A stretch of DNA of 40,925 bases, taken from the NCBI GenBank assembly GCA_017551725.1, contig JAFZKY010000043.1, positions 1 to 40,925 of the forward strand. The letters are read 5' to 3'. Numbering within the stretch: position 1 is the first letter of the stretch; each line of letters starts with the position of its first letter. This document shows positions 1-9,100 of this stretch, in pieces. Made by a program: the position numbers and the translations under genes. The DNA is from Bacteroidales bacterium. GTDB lineage: Bacteria; Bacteroidota; Bacteroidia; Bacteroidales; WCHB1-69. Under the pieces are notes generated by a model that searched no databases, was not told where the DNA came from, and saw only the letters and a list, made by a program, of their open reading frames with translations.

Positions 1-1
1 G

Positions 2-1384
2 AAAAACATCCTCGTTCGTGAGGAAACCAATCCCGAAGATGTGGAAGGTATGCGTGCCGCTACAGGTATTCTGACCGCTCGTGGTGGTATGACCTCTCAC
101 GCCGCATTGGTTGCCCGTGGTTGGGGTAAATGCTGCATCGTAGGTTGCGACGCCGTTCATATCGACATGAACGCCCGTACCGTGAACATTGCCGGCAAGA
201 CCTTCAAAGAAGGCGACCTGCTGAGCTTGAACGGCTCCAAAGGTTGGGTATATGCCGAGGAGGTGAAGATGATCGACGCCACCGAGAACCCGCTCTTCCA
301 GGAGTTTATGCAGCTGGTGGACAAATACCGCAAGATGGGTGTCCGCACCAATGCCGACAACCCCGCCGACGCACAGACGGCCATCGACTTCGGTGCTGAA
401 GGTATCGGTCTGTTTCGTATCGAGCACATGTTCTACGGCGAGAACAGCGAGAAACCGCTGGAGAAGCTGCGCAACATGATTCTGGCCAGCACCAAGGAAG
501 AGCGCATCGCCGCTTTGGACGAGCTGGAGCCCTATATCAAGGATGCTGCCAAGGGCACGCTGAAGGTGATGGACGGCAAGCCGCTCACATTCCGTTTGAT
601 GGATCCCCCGTTGCACGAGTTCGCCCCGCAGGGTGAGGAGAAGATGATGGAGGCCGCCAAACGCCTCGGCATCAGCTATGAGGATGTGAAGAAGCGCGTG
701 GATTCCCTGCATGAGGTCAACCCGATGATGGGCTTGCGCGGTGTGCGTCTGGGCATCATCTATCCCGAAATCACTCGCGTGCAGTTCCGCGCCCTGTTCA
801 GCGCCACTGTCGAGCTGATGAAGGAGGGTATGCACCCGATGCTGGAGATCATGGTCCCGCTGACCATCAACGCCGCCGAGCTTCGCAACCAGAAGGCCAT
901 CGCCAATGTGGTGAAAGCGGAGGTGGAGAAGGAATACGGCATCACGTTCGAATACAAGTTCGGCACGATGATCGAGATTCCGCGCGCCGCGCTCGTGGCC
1001 AACCAGATTGCCGAGGTGGCCGAGTTCTTCTCCTTCGGCACCAACGACCTCACCCAGATGACGTTCGGTTTCTCCCGCGACGACGTGAACGCCATCGTGA
1101 AGACCTACGTGGAAGAGAAGATCATCCCCGCCGACCCGTTCAACAACTTCGACACGGAATGTGTGGGCGAGCTGGTGAAGATCGGCATCAACCGTGGACG
1201 TTCCACCCGCGAAAACCTCAAGTGCGGTGTGTGCGGCGAGCACGGTGGTGACCCCACGGCGGCCGAGTTCTTCTACAAAGCGGGCATGAACTATGTGAGC
1301 TGCAGCCCGTTCCGCGTGCCGGTGGCCCGTCTGGCCGCCGCCCAGGCCGCGATCAAGAACGAGAATTGCTGCTGCGGCAAGTAA
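2..1384 (+). CDS. ppdK: Pyruvate, phosphate dikinase, C-terminal part (5' end outside window)
   Basis: Catalyses the reversible interconversion of pyruvate, ATP and Pi with PEP, AMP and PPi in the cytoplasm. The open frame runs in from the left edge, so about 460 residues are visible, roughly the C-terminal half of a ~900-residue enzyme. The GTG at 41 is an internal valine, not a start. Visible parts are the phosphohistidine swivelling domain, with the catalytic His in GGMTSHAALVARG, and the PEP/pyruvate TIM barrel. The barrel shows GLRGVRLG, EIMVPL, MIEIPRAAL, FGTNDLTQMTFGFSRDD and the catalytic Cys motif CGVCGEHGGDP. It ends in a Cys-rich tail (CCCGK). A strong intrinsic terminator follows. 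Family assignment is very secure. Confidence 0.97.
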   Translation, partial: KNILVREETNPEDVEGMRAATGILTARGGMTSHAALVARGWGKCCIVGCDAVHIDMNARTVNIAGKTFKEGDLLSLNGSKGWVYAEEVKMIDATENPLFQEFMQLVDKYRKMGVRTNADNPADAQTAIDFGAEGIGLFRIEHMFYGENSEKPLEKLRNMILASTKEERIAALDELEPYIKDAAKGTLKVMDGKPLTFRLMDPPLHEFAPQGEEKMMEAAKRLGISYEDVKKRVDSLHEVNPMMGLRGVRLGIIYPEITRVQFRALFSATVELMKEGMHPMLEIMVPLTINAAELRNQKAIANVVKAEVEKEYGITFEYKFGTMIEIPRAALVANQIAEVAEFFSFGTNDLTQMTFGFSRDDVNAIVKTYVEEKIIPADPFNNFDTECVGELVKIGINRGRSTRENLKCGVCGEHGGDPTAAEFFYKAGMNYVSCSPFRVPVARLAAAQAAIKNENCCCGK

Positions 1385-1414
1385 TCAATCATTCCTACAT
1401 ATTATAATATAGTG

Positions 1415-1445
1415 CGGACCCGCCCCCATGGACGGGTCCGTTTTA
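1415..1445 (+). terminator. Intrinsic terminator of ppdK
   Basis: Perfect 8-bp GC-rich stem CGGACCCG (1415-1422) / CGGGTCCG (1433-1440) with a 10-nt loop, followed by TTTT. It lies 30 bp after the ppdK stop. Confidence 0.9.
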
Positions 1446-1467
1446 TGTATGGAAAGGCTATTTTTCG

Positions 1468-1475
1468 TACTTTTG
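1468..1475 (+). promoter_or_regulatory. Bacteroidota -7 box for pcm
   Basis: TACTTTTG matches the Bacteroidota sigma-ABfr -7 consensus TAnnTTTG, 19 bp before the pcm ATG. No clear -33 TTG was seen. It directly follows the ppdK terminator, so pcm is probably transcribed independently. Confidence 0.7.
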
Positions 1476-1494
1476 CAATCTCTAACACAAATAC

Positions 1495-2139
1495 ATGACC
1501 GACAACTATCTATTATTGGGAGCGAAGAAACGCTTGATTGAGGAACTGCGCGAAAAGGGCATCTCCGACGAGCAGGTGCTGAAAGCTTTTGACAAGGTGG
1601 AGCGTCACCGGTTCGTGGAGTCGTTCCTCTGGCCGAAAGCCTACCAGAATGTGGCCCTCAAGCTGCTGAACGGGCAGACCATCTCGCATCCCTATACCGT
1701 GGCCTTCCAATCCCAGCTGTTGCAGATACAGAAAGGCGACAAGGTGCTGGAGATCGGCACGGGGTCGGGATTCCAGGCGGCCATCCTCAGCGCGATGGGC
1801 GCGAAGGTTTATACCATTGAAAGACAGGAACTGCTCTTCCGGAAGACCAGCGCCTTGCTGGAGGGAATGGACAAGCGTATTGTTACCTACCTGGGCGACG
1901 GGTATCGCGGACTGCCGGAACTTGCCCCTTTCCAGAAAATCATCGTCACCTGCGGCGCCCCCGACGTGCCCTCTGCGTTGCTTGACCAGCTGGCCGTGGG
2001 CGGCAAGATGGTGATTCCCGTGGGCGATGCGTCGCACACGATGAAGCGCATCACCAAACTGGATGATAATTCGTTTGAGGAAGAAACTTTCGGGGATTTT
2101 CTCTTTGTCCCTATGCTGAAAGAGGTTGTTAGAAAATAA
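1495..2139 (+). CDS. pcm: Protein-L-isoaspartate O-methyltransferase
   Basis: Uses SAM to methylate L-isoaspartyl residues that arise in damaged proteins, starting their repair to aspartate; cytoplasmic. The 214-residue length is normal for bacterial PCMT. Visible features are the family segment GQTISHPYTVAFQSQLL (about residues 60-76) and the SAM-binding glycine loop VLEIGTGSGFQ (84-94). An acidic residue ends strand 2 (YTIERQ), followed by the PCMT-typical IIVTCGAPDVP and GGKMVIPVG segments. The ATG at 1495 sits just downstream of a good -7 box and no earlier in-frame start fits. It converges with the beta-propeller lipoprotein gene, with only a few bases between the stops. Confidence 0.95.
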   Translation: MTDNYLLLGAKKRLIEELREKGISDEQVLKAFDKVERHRFVESFLWPKAYQNVALKLLNGQTISHPYTVAFQSQLLQIQKGDKVLEIGTGSGFQAAILSAMGAKVYTIERQELLFRKTSALLEGMDKRIVTYLGDGYRGLPELAPFQKIIVTCGAPDVPSALLDQLAVGGKMVIPVGDASHTMKRITKLDDNSFEEETFGDFLFVPMLKEVVRK

Positions 2140-2144
2140 TTCTG

Positions 2145-3215
2145 CTATTCCTGCTTGAACACGATGCTCCCCGGATTTATGTCAACGGGGAATGAGAATT
2201 TCTTTTTTCCCTGGGCGGAGAAACAATACACATCACCCGTCACCGTGTAGTTGTAGGCATCGGAGATGTAGATGTCGCCAGTTATGGGATTGGTGGCGAT
2301 GCAGAAAGGCGTTTGCAGCACCGTGCCGTCGGTGATGAAATTCTCGGTTGACAGCTTGTCGGTCAATAAGTCCATGGTCCGGATCCACGAGTCGCCAGAG
2401 TCGTAGTCGTAGCTGTAGATGTACGCGGTGTGCTGGTGGATGGCCATTCCTAACACGTTGATATTGTATGTCTTGACGATATTGTCGCTGTAGGTGTCTA
2501 TTTTGTGGAGATTGTAGGGGATGTTGCCGTAGTTGCCTCGGGATTGCACGAACACATAGCGGTCGTTGTAGGGTATCACCAGGCAGGGGTTGATGGCCAC
2601 AGGGATAGTCTTGACGACAGAGAAGCTGTTGATGTCGATGACAGTAACGGTGGAGTCGTAGTTGGGGTAGTTCAGTCCGCCGGAATTGGCCACGTAGATT
2701 TTGTTGTTGCACACGCAGATGCCTTCAGGGTTCTCTCCGCAGCGTACTGTGCCGTCCACGGTCAGCGTGGCAGTGTCGATGCGCACTACGTCGCCGTCAA
2801 AGCAGCTGACGTATGCCTTGCCCTCGTGGAAGGCGATGCTCCGTGGTGATTTGCCCGACAGGGAGATGGCCATGATGGATTGCAGGCTTTTGGCATCCAT
2901 AACCTCCACGCGGTGGGAGTTGTTTACCACGCAATAGAGCTTGGAGCCGTAGATTTTAAGGTCGTTGCCCGTGTCGCCCAGGCCGCGCCCGTTGGTGACA
3001 CGGAAGGCATCGTCGGTGATCAGCCCGGTGGCGAGGTCGTAGAATGTGATGGTGCTGTTGTTGAGTTGGAAGTTGCCCTGGTTCAAGACCAGCACACCCG
3101 TGGTGATGGGATTGGGGGTTGGTTGGGGTGGATTGCAGGAGGAACAGAGGCCGAAGAAGGCCGTAAGCAGCAGGACTGTTTTACATAAAAGATGTTGTAG
3201 AGAGGATTTTATCAT
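2145..3215 (-). CDS. BtuG-like / DUF5074 beta-propeller surface lipoprotein
   Basis: A 356-residue protein with a hydrophobic N-terminus ending in a Cys-rich stretch (LCSSCNPPQP), consistent with a lipoprotein signal with a relaxed lipobox. The rest consists of YVTN/YncE-like blades, for example LKIYGSKLYCVVNNSHRVEV, NKIYVANSGGLNYPNYDSTV and ITGDIYISDAYNYT. These resemble, from memory, the BtuG family of surface cobalamin-binding propellers. The gene lies 18 bp downstream of a TonB-dependent receptor on the same strand, so the two are probably co-transcribed and act as an outer-membrane receptor plus extracellular ligand-capturing lid. The ligand is not shown: no cobalamin riboswitch or corrinoid gene is nearby, so vitamin B12 is only a possibility. 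Confidence 0.75.
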   Translation of the reverse strand: MIKSSLQHLLCKTVLLLTAFFGLCSSCNPPQPTPNPITTGVLVLNQGNFQLNNSTITFYDLATGLITDDAFRVTNGRGLGDTGNDLKIYGSKLYCVVNNSHRVEVMDAKSLQSIMAISLSGKSPRSIAFHEGKAYVSCFDGDVVRIDTATLTVDGTVRCGENPEGICVCNNKIYVANSGGLNYPNYDSTVTVIDINSFSVVKTIPVAINPCLVIPYNDRYVFVQSRGNYGNIPYNLHKIDTYSDNIVKTYNINVLGMAIHQHTAYIYSYDYDSGDSWIRTMDLLTDKLSTENFITDGTVLQTPFCIATNPITGDIYISDAYNYTVTGDVYCFSAQGKKKFSFPVDINPGSIVFKQE

Positions 3216-3233
3216 AGTAGTATAAAGATATTA

Positions 3234-5729
3234 TTAGAATTCAATGGAAAATTTCACATTCACGAGTCTGCCGGTCAGATAGTTGGGCACGGCAAACTGG
3301 GATCCGCTGATGTCGGTGACCCAGAAGTGGGAAGATATGTTGGAGGTTCCCAGCAGGTTGAAGACTTCGATATAGACGCCGGCGTTTTTGATGCTGCGCA
3401 CGAATTTGGACTTGTTGCGCATACGGTCGCGGCTCTGTTCCAGGAACATGAAGGAGGCGCCGAGATCTACGCGGCGGAACCACGTGTCGCGCAGCACCCG
3501 CATGTAGGCCGGCGAGTTGGGTGCGCCGTAGGGCAGTCCCGAGGCGAAGACGAAGTTCAGATGCACGCGGAACTGCGGGTATCCGGGTATGTGGTCCTGG
3601 AAGAAGAGGTTGAAGGCCACGCGCTGGTCGGTGGGACGTGGAATGTAGCCCGGCTCCACGCGGTTGCCCTCGTTGTCGATGTAGTAGTCGCCGATGATGT
3701 CCTCCGCCGTCTTCATCAGCGACACGGAGAACCATGACTCGAGCCCGCGCACGAACTCGCCGCTGAGTTTCAGGTCCAGTCCCGTGGCATAGCCCTTGGC
3801 ATCGTTCTCGCCGCTATAGATGATGCGCACGTTGTCAACCGTGTAGGAGATGAGATGGTCCATGTACTTGTAGTATGCCTCGGCGGTGAACTTGAAGGGG
3901 CGTCGCCAAATCAGGAAGTTGTACTCCGTGCCAGCCACCACATGGACGGAACGTTGCGACTTGATGTCGCGGTTGAGGCTGCCGTCGGGACGGCGCATCT
4001 CGCGGTAGAAGGCCGGCTGGTAGTAGAGCCCGGTTTTCAGCAGGAAGCGCCAGTCGTGCTTCCAGTGTGGGTCGTAGGTGAAGGCGAGGCGCGGCGAGGC
4101 CGTGAACTCCTTTTTGTTGAGGGTCCAGTAGTGGAAGCGTACGCCAGCATTGAGGATGTAGTGGGGCAGGGTGTCATCGTCGATTTTCCAGACATCCTGC
4201 ACAAAGCCTGTGAAACGCACGGTGTTGAGCAAGTTGCTGCAGTTGAGGTAGTCGTGCTCGCCGAAGGCGAGAATGCGGGAGGGGTCGTCCAGCGGGACGG
4301 ATACGCCGGGCGTGTTGTGCGTCATGGGCAGCGTGTACCCGGAGGAGTCGCGCATGGTCCACTCCTTGATGTGGTCGTTGATGTATTCATTTTGCGCTTT
4401 GAAGCCCCAGCTCAACAGGTTGGAGTGGGGGAGCTTGTGGTCGCCGAGGAGGTTGGCCGCCGACACCACCGAGGTGATGGCGTTGCGGGCGTGCTCCAGG
4501 TAGGTGCCGTAGGCGCGCACGGAGACCTCTTGCGCTATCTCACCGTCTTCGTTGCCAAGGTCCGCCTCGATGTCGCTCAGGAAATATTGGCTCTGGATAT
4601 CGTAGCGCTCGCTCTCCTTGGCGAAATAGGAGGAGAGGATGAGCCTGAGGTGGCTCCGGTCGTCAGGCCGGTAGTGGAAGGTGAGCCCGCCGAGGTAGTT
4701 CTCGTAGCGGTCCAGCTCCTGCCCATCGTAATAGACGGTCACTCGCTTCATGTTCTCGATGGAGCCCCAGGTGGTGGTTCGGTCTTCCGGCTGGTAGAGG
4801 TAGCTGTTGATGGAGAAGTTGCCCAACAGGCTGATGCTGAATTTTTTGCTGATGTCCCAATTGAGGAGCATCTGCGTGTCGAAGAAACGGGGCTTAAAGT
4901 CGCCGTGGGTCTCCAGTGATTTCAGCAGATAGGCGTTGGAGTGGAACCGAAGGCCCACCAGGAAGGAGAATGTGCTATCTACTTTGCCCTCCGCGTGGGC
5001 GGTGGCACCCAACATGCTGGCGGAGACAGAGCCTCCGTACTGCGTGGGGGTCTTGTATTGCACGTCCAGCACCGACGACATCTTGTCGCCGTATCGGGCC
5101 TCGAAGCCGCCGGCGGAGAAGATGACGTTGCCGGTGAGGTCGGGGTTCACGAAGCTCATGCCCTCCTGCTGGGCGCTGCGCACCAGGAAGGGACGGTATA
5201 TCTGGATGTCGTTGACAAAGATGAGGTTCTCGTCGTAGTTGCCGCCGCGCACGTTGTACTGGGTGCTCAGCTCGTTGGTGGAGGAGATGCCCGGCATCAT
5301 CTTGATCAGAGACTCCATGCCGCCTCCGGGAGAGGGCATCTGGAAGGAAAGTTTGGGGTTGACTTGGATGTATCCGGCCTCCGCCTTGCTCCGTATGTTG
5401 ACCTGCTGCAGCCTGTTGCCGACGGTCTGCAACGTGATCGTCAGGTTGCGTGTCTCCTTCGATTTTAGGCGAAGCGTGATGATGGTGTCTTTGTGGCTGA
5501 TGTGCTGGATGTGGAGGTTGAGGTCGGTGTTTTCCGGCACGGTAAGCGAGAAATGCCCGTATTCGTTCGTGATGGTCTGGAGGTTGTGGTTCAGCACATG
5601 TACCACGGCGTTCTCCACCGCCTGCCCGTCCGGATCATACAGCACGCCCTTGATTATGGATTTCTGCGCATGGGAAATACTAGCGGTCAGAAACAACAGG
5701 CATAATATCAGGAGGGTGCGTATGTTCAA
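3234..5729 (-). CDS. TonB-dependent receptor with carboxypeptidase-regulatory-like N-terminal domain
   Basis: An 831-residue outer-membrane active transporter energised by TonB. The signal peptide is roughly residues 1-22 (ends SHAQ). A CarboxypepD_reg-like beta-sandwich follows (GVLYDPDGQAVENAVVHVLN ... YGHFSLTVPE). The plug domain comes next (SLIKMMPGISS, STQYNVRGGNYDENLIFVND), then a long 22-strand-type barrel ending in an aromatic residue (KFSIEF). The start is TTG at 5729-5727; no in-frame ATG precedes the signal peptide. The plug differs from compact BtuB-type receptors. It is followed directly by the beta-propeller lipoprotein gene, suggesting a receptor/lid pair. Upstream it is insulated from rpmB by a terminator. 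Substrate unknown. Confidence 0.9.
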   Translation of the reverse strand: MNIRTLLILCLLFLTASISHAQKSIIKGVLYDPDGQAVENAVVHVLNHNLQTITNEYGHFSLTVPENTDLNLHIQHISHKDTIITLRLKSKETRNLTITLQTVGNRLQQVNIRSKAEAGYIQVNPKLSFQMPSPGGGMESLIKMMPGISSTNELSTQYNVRGGNYDENLIFVNDIQIYRPFLVRSAQQEGMSFVNPDLTGNVIFSAGGFEARYGDKMSSVLDVQYKTPTQYGGSVSASMLGATAHAEGKVDSTFSFLVGLRFHSNAYLLKSLETHGDFKPRFFDTQMLLNWDISKKFSISLLGNFSINSYLYQPEDRTTTWGSIENMKRVTVYYDGQELDRYENYLGGLTFHYRPDDRSHLRLILSSYFAKESERYDIQSQYFLSDIEADLGNEDGEIAQEVSVRAYGTYLEHARNAITSVVSAANLLGDHKLPHSNLLSWGFKAQNEYINDHIKEWTMRDSSGYTLPMTHNTPGVSVPLDDPSRILAFGEHDYLNCSNLLNTVRFTGFVQDVWKIDDDTLPHYILNAGVRFHYWTLNKKEFTASPRLAFTYDPHWKHDWRFLLKTGLYYQPAFYREMRRPDGSLNRDIKSQRSVHVVAGTEYNFLIWRRPFKFTAEAYYKYMDHLISYTVDNVRIIYSGENDAKGYATGLDLKLSGEFVRGLESWFSVSLMKTAEDIIGDYYIDNEGNRVEPGYIPRPTDQRVAFNLFFQDHIPGYPQFRVHLNFVFASGLPYGAPNSPAYMRVLRDTWFRRVDLGASFMFLEQSRDRMRNKSKFVRSIKNAGVYIEVFNLLGTSNISSHFWVTDISGSQFAVPNYLTGRLVNVKFSIEF

Positions 5730-5795
5730 GGAAAAAAGGGTTTTAAAATGACGAACTATATACGGACAATTATATAAATTATTGTATGGGTAAAA

Positions 5796-5832
5796 TAAAA
5801 AAAGCTGCTGTAATAAGATTTACCACAGCAGC
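5796..5832 (-). terminator. Intrinsic terminator of rpmB
   Basis: Stem GCTGCTGT (5804-5811) / ACAGCAGC (5825-5832) with a 13-nt loop. Reading the minus strand, it is followed by a run of seven T. It lies 24 bp beyond the rpmB stop and upstream of the TonB receptor gene. Confidence 0.88.
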
Positions 5833-5855
5833 TTGTAGCATTCGTAGGGGTAAGA

Positions 5856-6089
5856 TTATAAGATTCCCTTTTCGGAGGCTTCCACCAGGCATTTGTAGAT
5901 GCCCTTCTTGTTGATGTTACGCATACCGTGGGCGGAAACTTTCAGCCAAACCCATTCATCCAATTCCGGCACGTAGAACTTCTTGGTGTGCAAGTTGGGG
6001 TGGAATCTTCTCTTGGTTTTGATATTAGAGTGGGAAACATTATTACCAACCACCGTCTTTTTTCCTGTAATTTGACAAATTCTTGACAT
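5856..6089 (-). CDS. rpmB: 50S ribosomal protein L28
   Basis: Structural protein of the large ribosomal subunit. The 77 residues are of normal length, with the canonical start [11 protein letters not shown], the [17 protein letters not shown] motif and the C-terminal [15 protein letters not shown] segment. It has its own well-formed promoter and is closed by a terminator directly after the stop, so it is monocistronic here. In many Bacteroidota rpmB is followed by rpmG (L33) and a small DUF4295 gene; neither is present here. Confidence 0.97.
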   Translation of the reverse strand: MSRICQITGKKTVVGNNVSHSNIKTKRRFHPNLHTKKFYVPELDEWVWLKVSAHGMRNINKKGIYKCLVEASEKGIL

Positions 6090-6137
6090 GTTCTCTATCG
6101 TTTTTATTGATTAATAATCCTTTTTAGATTTGGGCGG

Positions 6138-6168
6138 CAAAAGTACAAAAAAAATCATTAAGTCACAA
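6138..6168 (-). promoter_or_regulatory. Promoter of rpmB
   Basis: On the minus strand TTG (6168-6166) is followed after 20 nt by TACTTTTG (6145-6138), a near-ideal Bacteroidota -33/-7 pair. It lies 49 bp before the L28 start. Confidence 0.8.
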
Positions 6169-6198
6169 CGGGTTGGATTTATTTTTTTCAAACACTCC

Positions 6199-9100
6199 TT
6201 ATTCCTCTAATATGCAGCGTATCGAATATCCAAAATGGCCTGGACTTTGTTCTTCTTCCAGCCGGGAGCAGGGGAATAGGATGGAGAAGAAGGGGATGTT
6301 TTCGGAGTTTTCGTCGCCGGAAGTGGACCAGAAGCGTGTTTCGCCGAGCAGGTTTTCGAAGCGTTTGCGGTCGCCGTTGAAGAAGCCGGCGGGTAATGCC
6401 GAGAACTGAGTGCTGTTGTGCCCGCCGCTGTCGTTGATCCAGTATAGAGGTGAGCGGAGCGCGTCGGATCCATATTGGCTCAGGGCGTCGTACTGTTCCC
6501 GCTCGGGCAGGTACCAGCCGTCGGGACAGATGCCGCGGTGGTGCCCGCCGGCGGTGAGGCTGTCTTTCATGAGGCTGTCCATGGCATCGCGCCAGGTGTA
6601 CAGGTTGCCGAAGATGCGGACGTTCTCCAGCGTGTCGGGGTACATGTCGGAGGCATACCCCATGACGATTGGGATTTCGCGCCCGTCAGCGTAATGCGTT
6701 GATTCCAAGTTGCGTTGTGTCCAGCAGTAATGGTCAATGCGCACGGCCGGATAGATGTTGCCGTCGTAGTCCACCGCGTCGGGGCAGGGTATGTTGGCCC
6801 ACGGGTCCCGGATGCGTACCTGCACGCTGTCGCGAAGAACGCCGCACCCGCTGCCCATAATCTCAATGCGGTACATACCTTCGTCGGTCATGGACAACAG
6901 CAGGTCCACGTCGCGTTGCTGGCTTTCGAATCCGTCGGGTCCCGTCCAGTGATAGGTGAACTCTTCCCGCGCAAGGCCGTGCAGGTGGCAGGTGTCGCCC
7001 ACCTCGTATGTCGGGATCGTGTCGCCGTCCTCCAGCCAGCATTTCCGGATGGATTCCATGTCGCTGACGCGGAAGTTGGTGAGGAAATGCGCGTTACAGC
7101 CGTCTTCCATGCGCACCGACATGGCCTGCATGAAGCTCAGCGGCACGTGTTCAAAATAGCCTGTGTTGTTCTGGGCGATCAGCGGCCCCTCGCCGTCAGA
7201 TTGTGCGTAAAGATAATAGCTGTATGGATCGGTGCCGCCCCTCGCCTTGGAATGGACAAACCCCGTGGTGTCGGCGCTGTTGCACACGTAGGAGTACAAG
7301 TACTTGAAATCCAGCGTGGCCCCGTCCCAGTGGATGACGGTGTCCACATGGTAGCACGGGTTTCCCGGCAGGGAGAGGTCACCACCCGGCGGCAGCGTGT
7401 ACATGCTGAGCCGGTAGTCGCCGGCCACGCCCACCTGCATGGGCTCCCCCTTGACGACGGCGTTTGCGGAGTGTATGATGGAATCCCCCAGATAGACTTG
7501 GAAATAGGTCTGCAGGTTCTGGCCCCCTTTGGCAAATTGTCCCGCCACGGGCGTGATCTCCAGTTTGGTGCATTGCCGCTGGAACCGGTAGGCGGGCGGC
7601 TCGACAACCTCCGGCGACTCATGGAAGAAGTCCTGCACGAGGGTGTCTCGGCTCTGATTGCAGGCCGAGGTGATCACCCACGTGTACTGTCCGTTGGCCA
7701 GGCCGGTGTCGCTGAGTAGCAGCAGCGGACAGTTGGATCCTTTGTATTTGTAGGAAACGATTTGGATGTCAGCAAGATTGTTGCTGTCTTGACGGTGGAT
7801 GGTCAGATGGCCGAGAGAGTCCGCCCGTGCTGTGAAATTGTAGAAATTGCCGCGCGGACTGCCCGCCAATTCTACTGTGACATTGCGATAAGATGCGCGG
7901 AGTGTGCCGTTTTCAGAGCGGACCAGCCCGTAGGCTCCGTAGCCTTGGAATACCCCGACGCCGTAACGTCCGTTGGGACAGTACTCCTTGAAGTCATGCG
8001 TGGCGGAGCCCCACTCGTAATGGGAAAAATGCGAGGAGATACTTCCTGTCGGTTGGGGTTTATATACAATTGTTGTGGCGTAAATTGGACACCCCAACGC
8101 ATCCGTCAGCTCTATAATCAGCGTGTCGCCGGCCTGCACGCCCGATGTCACGTAGGAGGATATGTACCAGGAGTAGTGATGGGTGGACTCCATGTCGCGG
8201 AAAAGCACCGTGTCGGTGGTGGCGTTCGTGACCTTCCATTTTACGGGCAGGGTGATGTAGCTGTGGTATCGCATCCCGACGGTGCTGTTCGGGATGCCAT
8301 GTTGCTCATCCACCAGCGTGTAGGCTTTTTCGCTGGGATGGTTCAGCGAGTCGGCGGGCATGACGAGGTTTTCCGGGACAAGTCGATCGGCGAACAGCAA
8401 CAGTCCCGTGATCACGTCCTTGTAGCGCGCCGACTGTTTTCCGCAGGTGTCATAATATTCTTGCGACTGCAAAACCAGACGGGTCTCGGTCAGCAGATTG
8501 GCCATAATGTTGCCTTGGGGGTAAATGGTGAAATGGAACTCCAGCAGCGTGTCCTCACATGTCTTGGGCCGTAGTTGCATCGTGATGGGTTTGAACCAGA
8601 TGTCCCCGTAACAGCGGGCCTGAAACACGGTGTCATGGATGAAGGTGCCTTGTGTGGAAGAGGGGGGCAGGTTGTACCAGCGGGTGGTGTCAGGGCCTGT
8701 CAGGATATCGGGGTGTATGAAGCGATATTCGTAAATGGCTTCTTCGGAAAAATGATAGTAGTCGTCGTTGCTTTCGGTGGAATAGGCTTCTGCCAATATG
8801 TTCTTGAGTGTGATGACGTTATGGGAGTATATGTCGCCGCTGCTGTTGCGAAGCAGGAATCGCTGGTTGCGCAGATTGTAGCGGATTTCCGGCACGGGAG
8901 CGAACAGCACGGGCATGTAATACCCGCAAGCGTCGTGGCACAGGAAACGGTATTCGCCGGCAGGCAGACTATCTATAGTGTAGTAGTCGTGGAAATCGTA
9001 GCGAAGCGGGTCGTTGCCGGAGTGCTGCGGCTCCGAAAAGGTGACGCTGCGCCAAAAGAGGGTGTCGCCGCCTACAATCCGGCTGATATCTACGGTGTAG

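Noticed and set aside
3855-4919. A 354-codon plus-strand frame within the TonB receptor gene
   Set aside because: Antisense shadow of a clearly coding receptor; Val/Gly/Glu-rich with no motifs.
5730-5803. Possible cobalamin riboswitch upstream of the TonB receptor/BtuG-like pair
   Set aside because: Only about 70 bp lie between the rpmB terminator and the receptor start, far too short for the riboswitch, and no B12-box-like sequence was seen.
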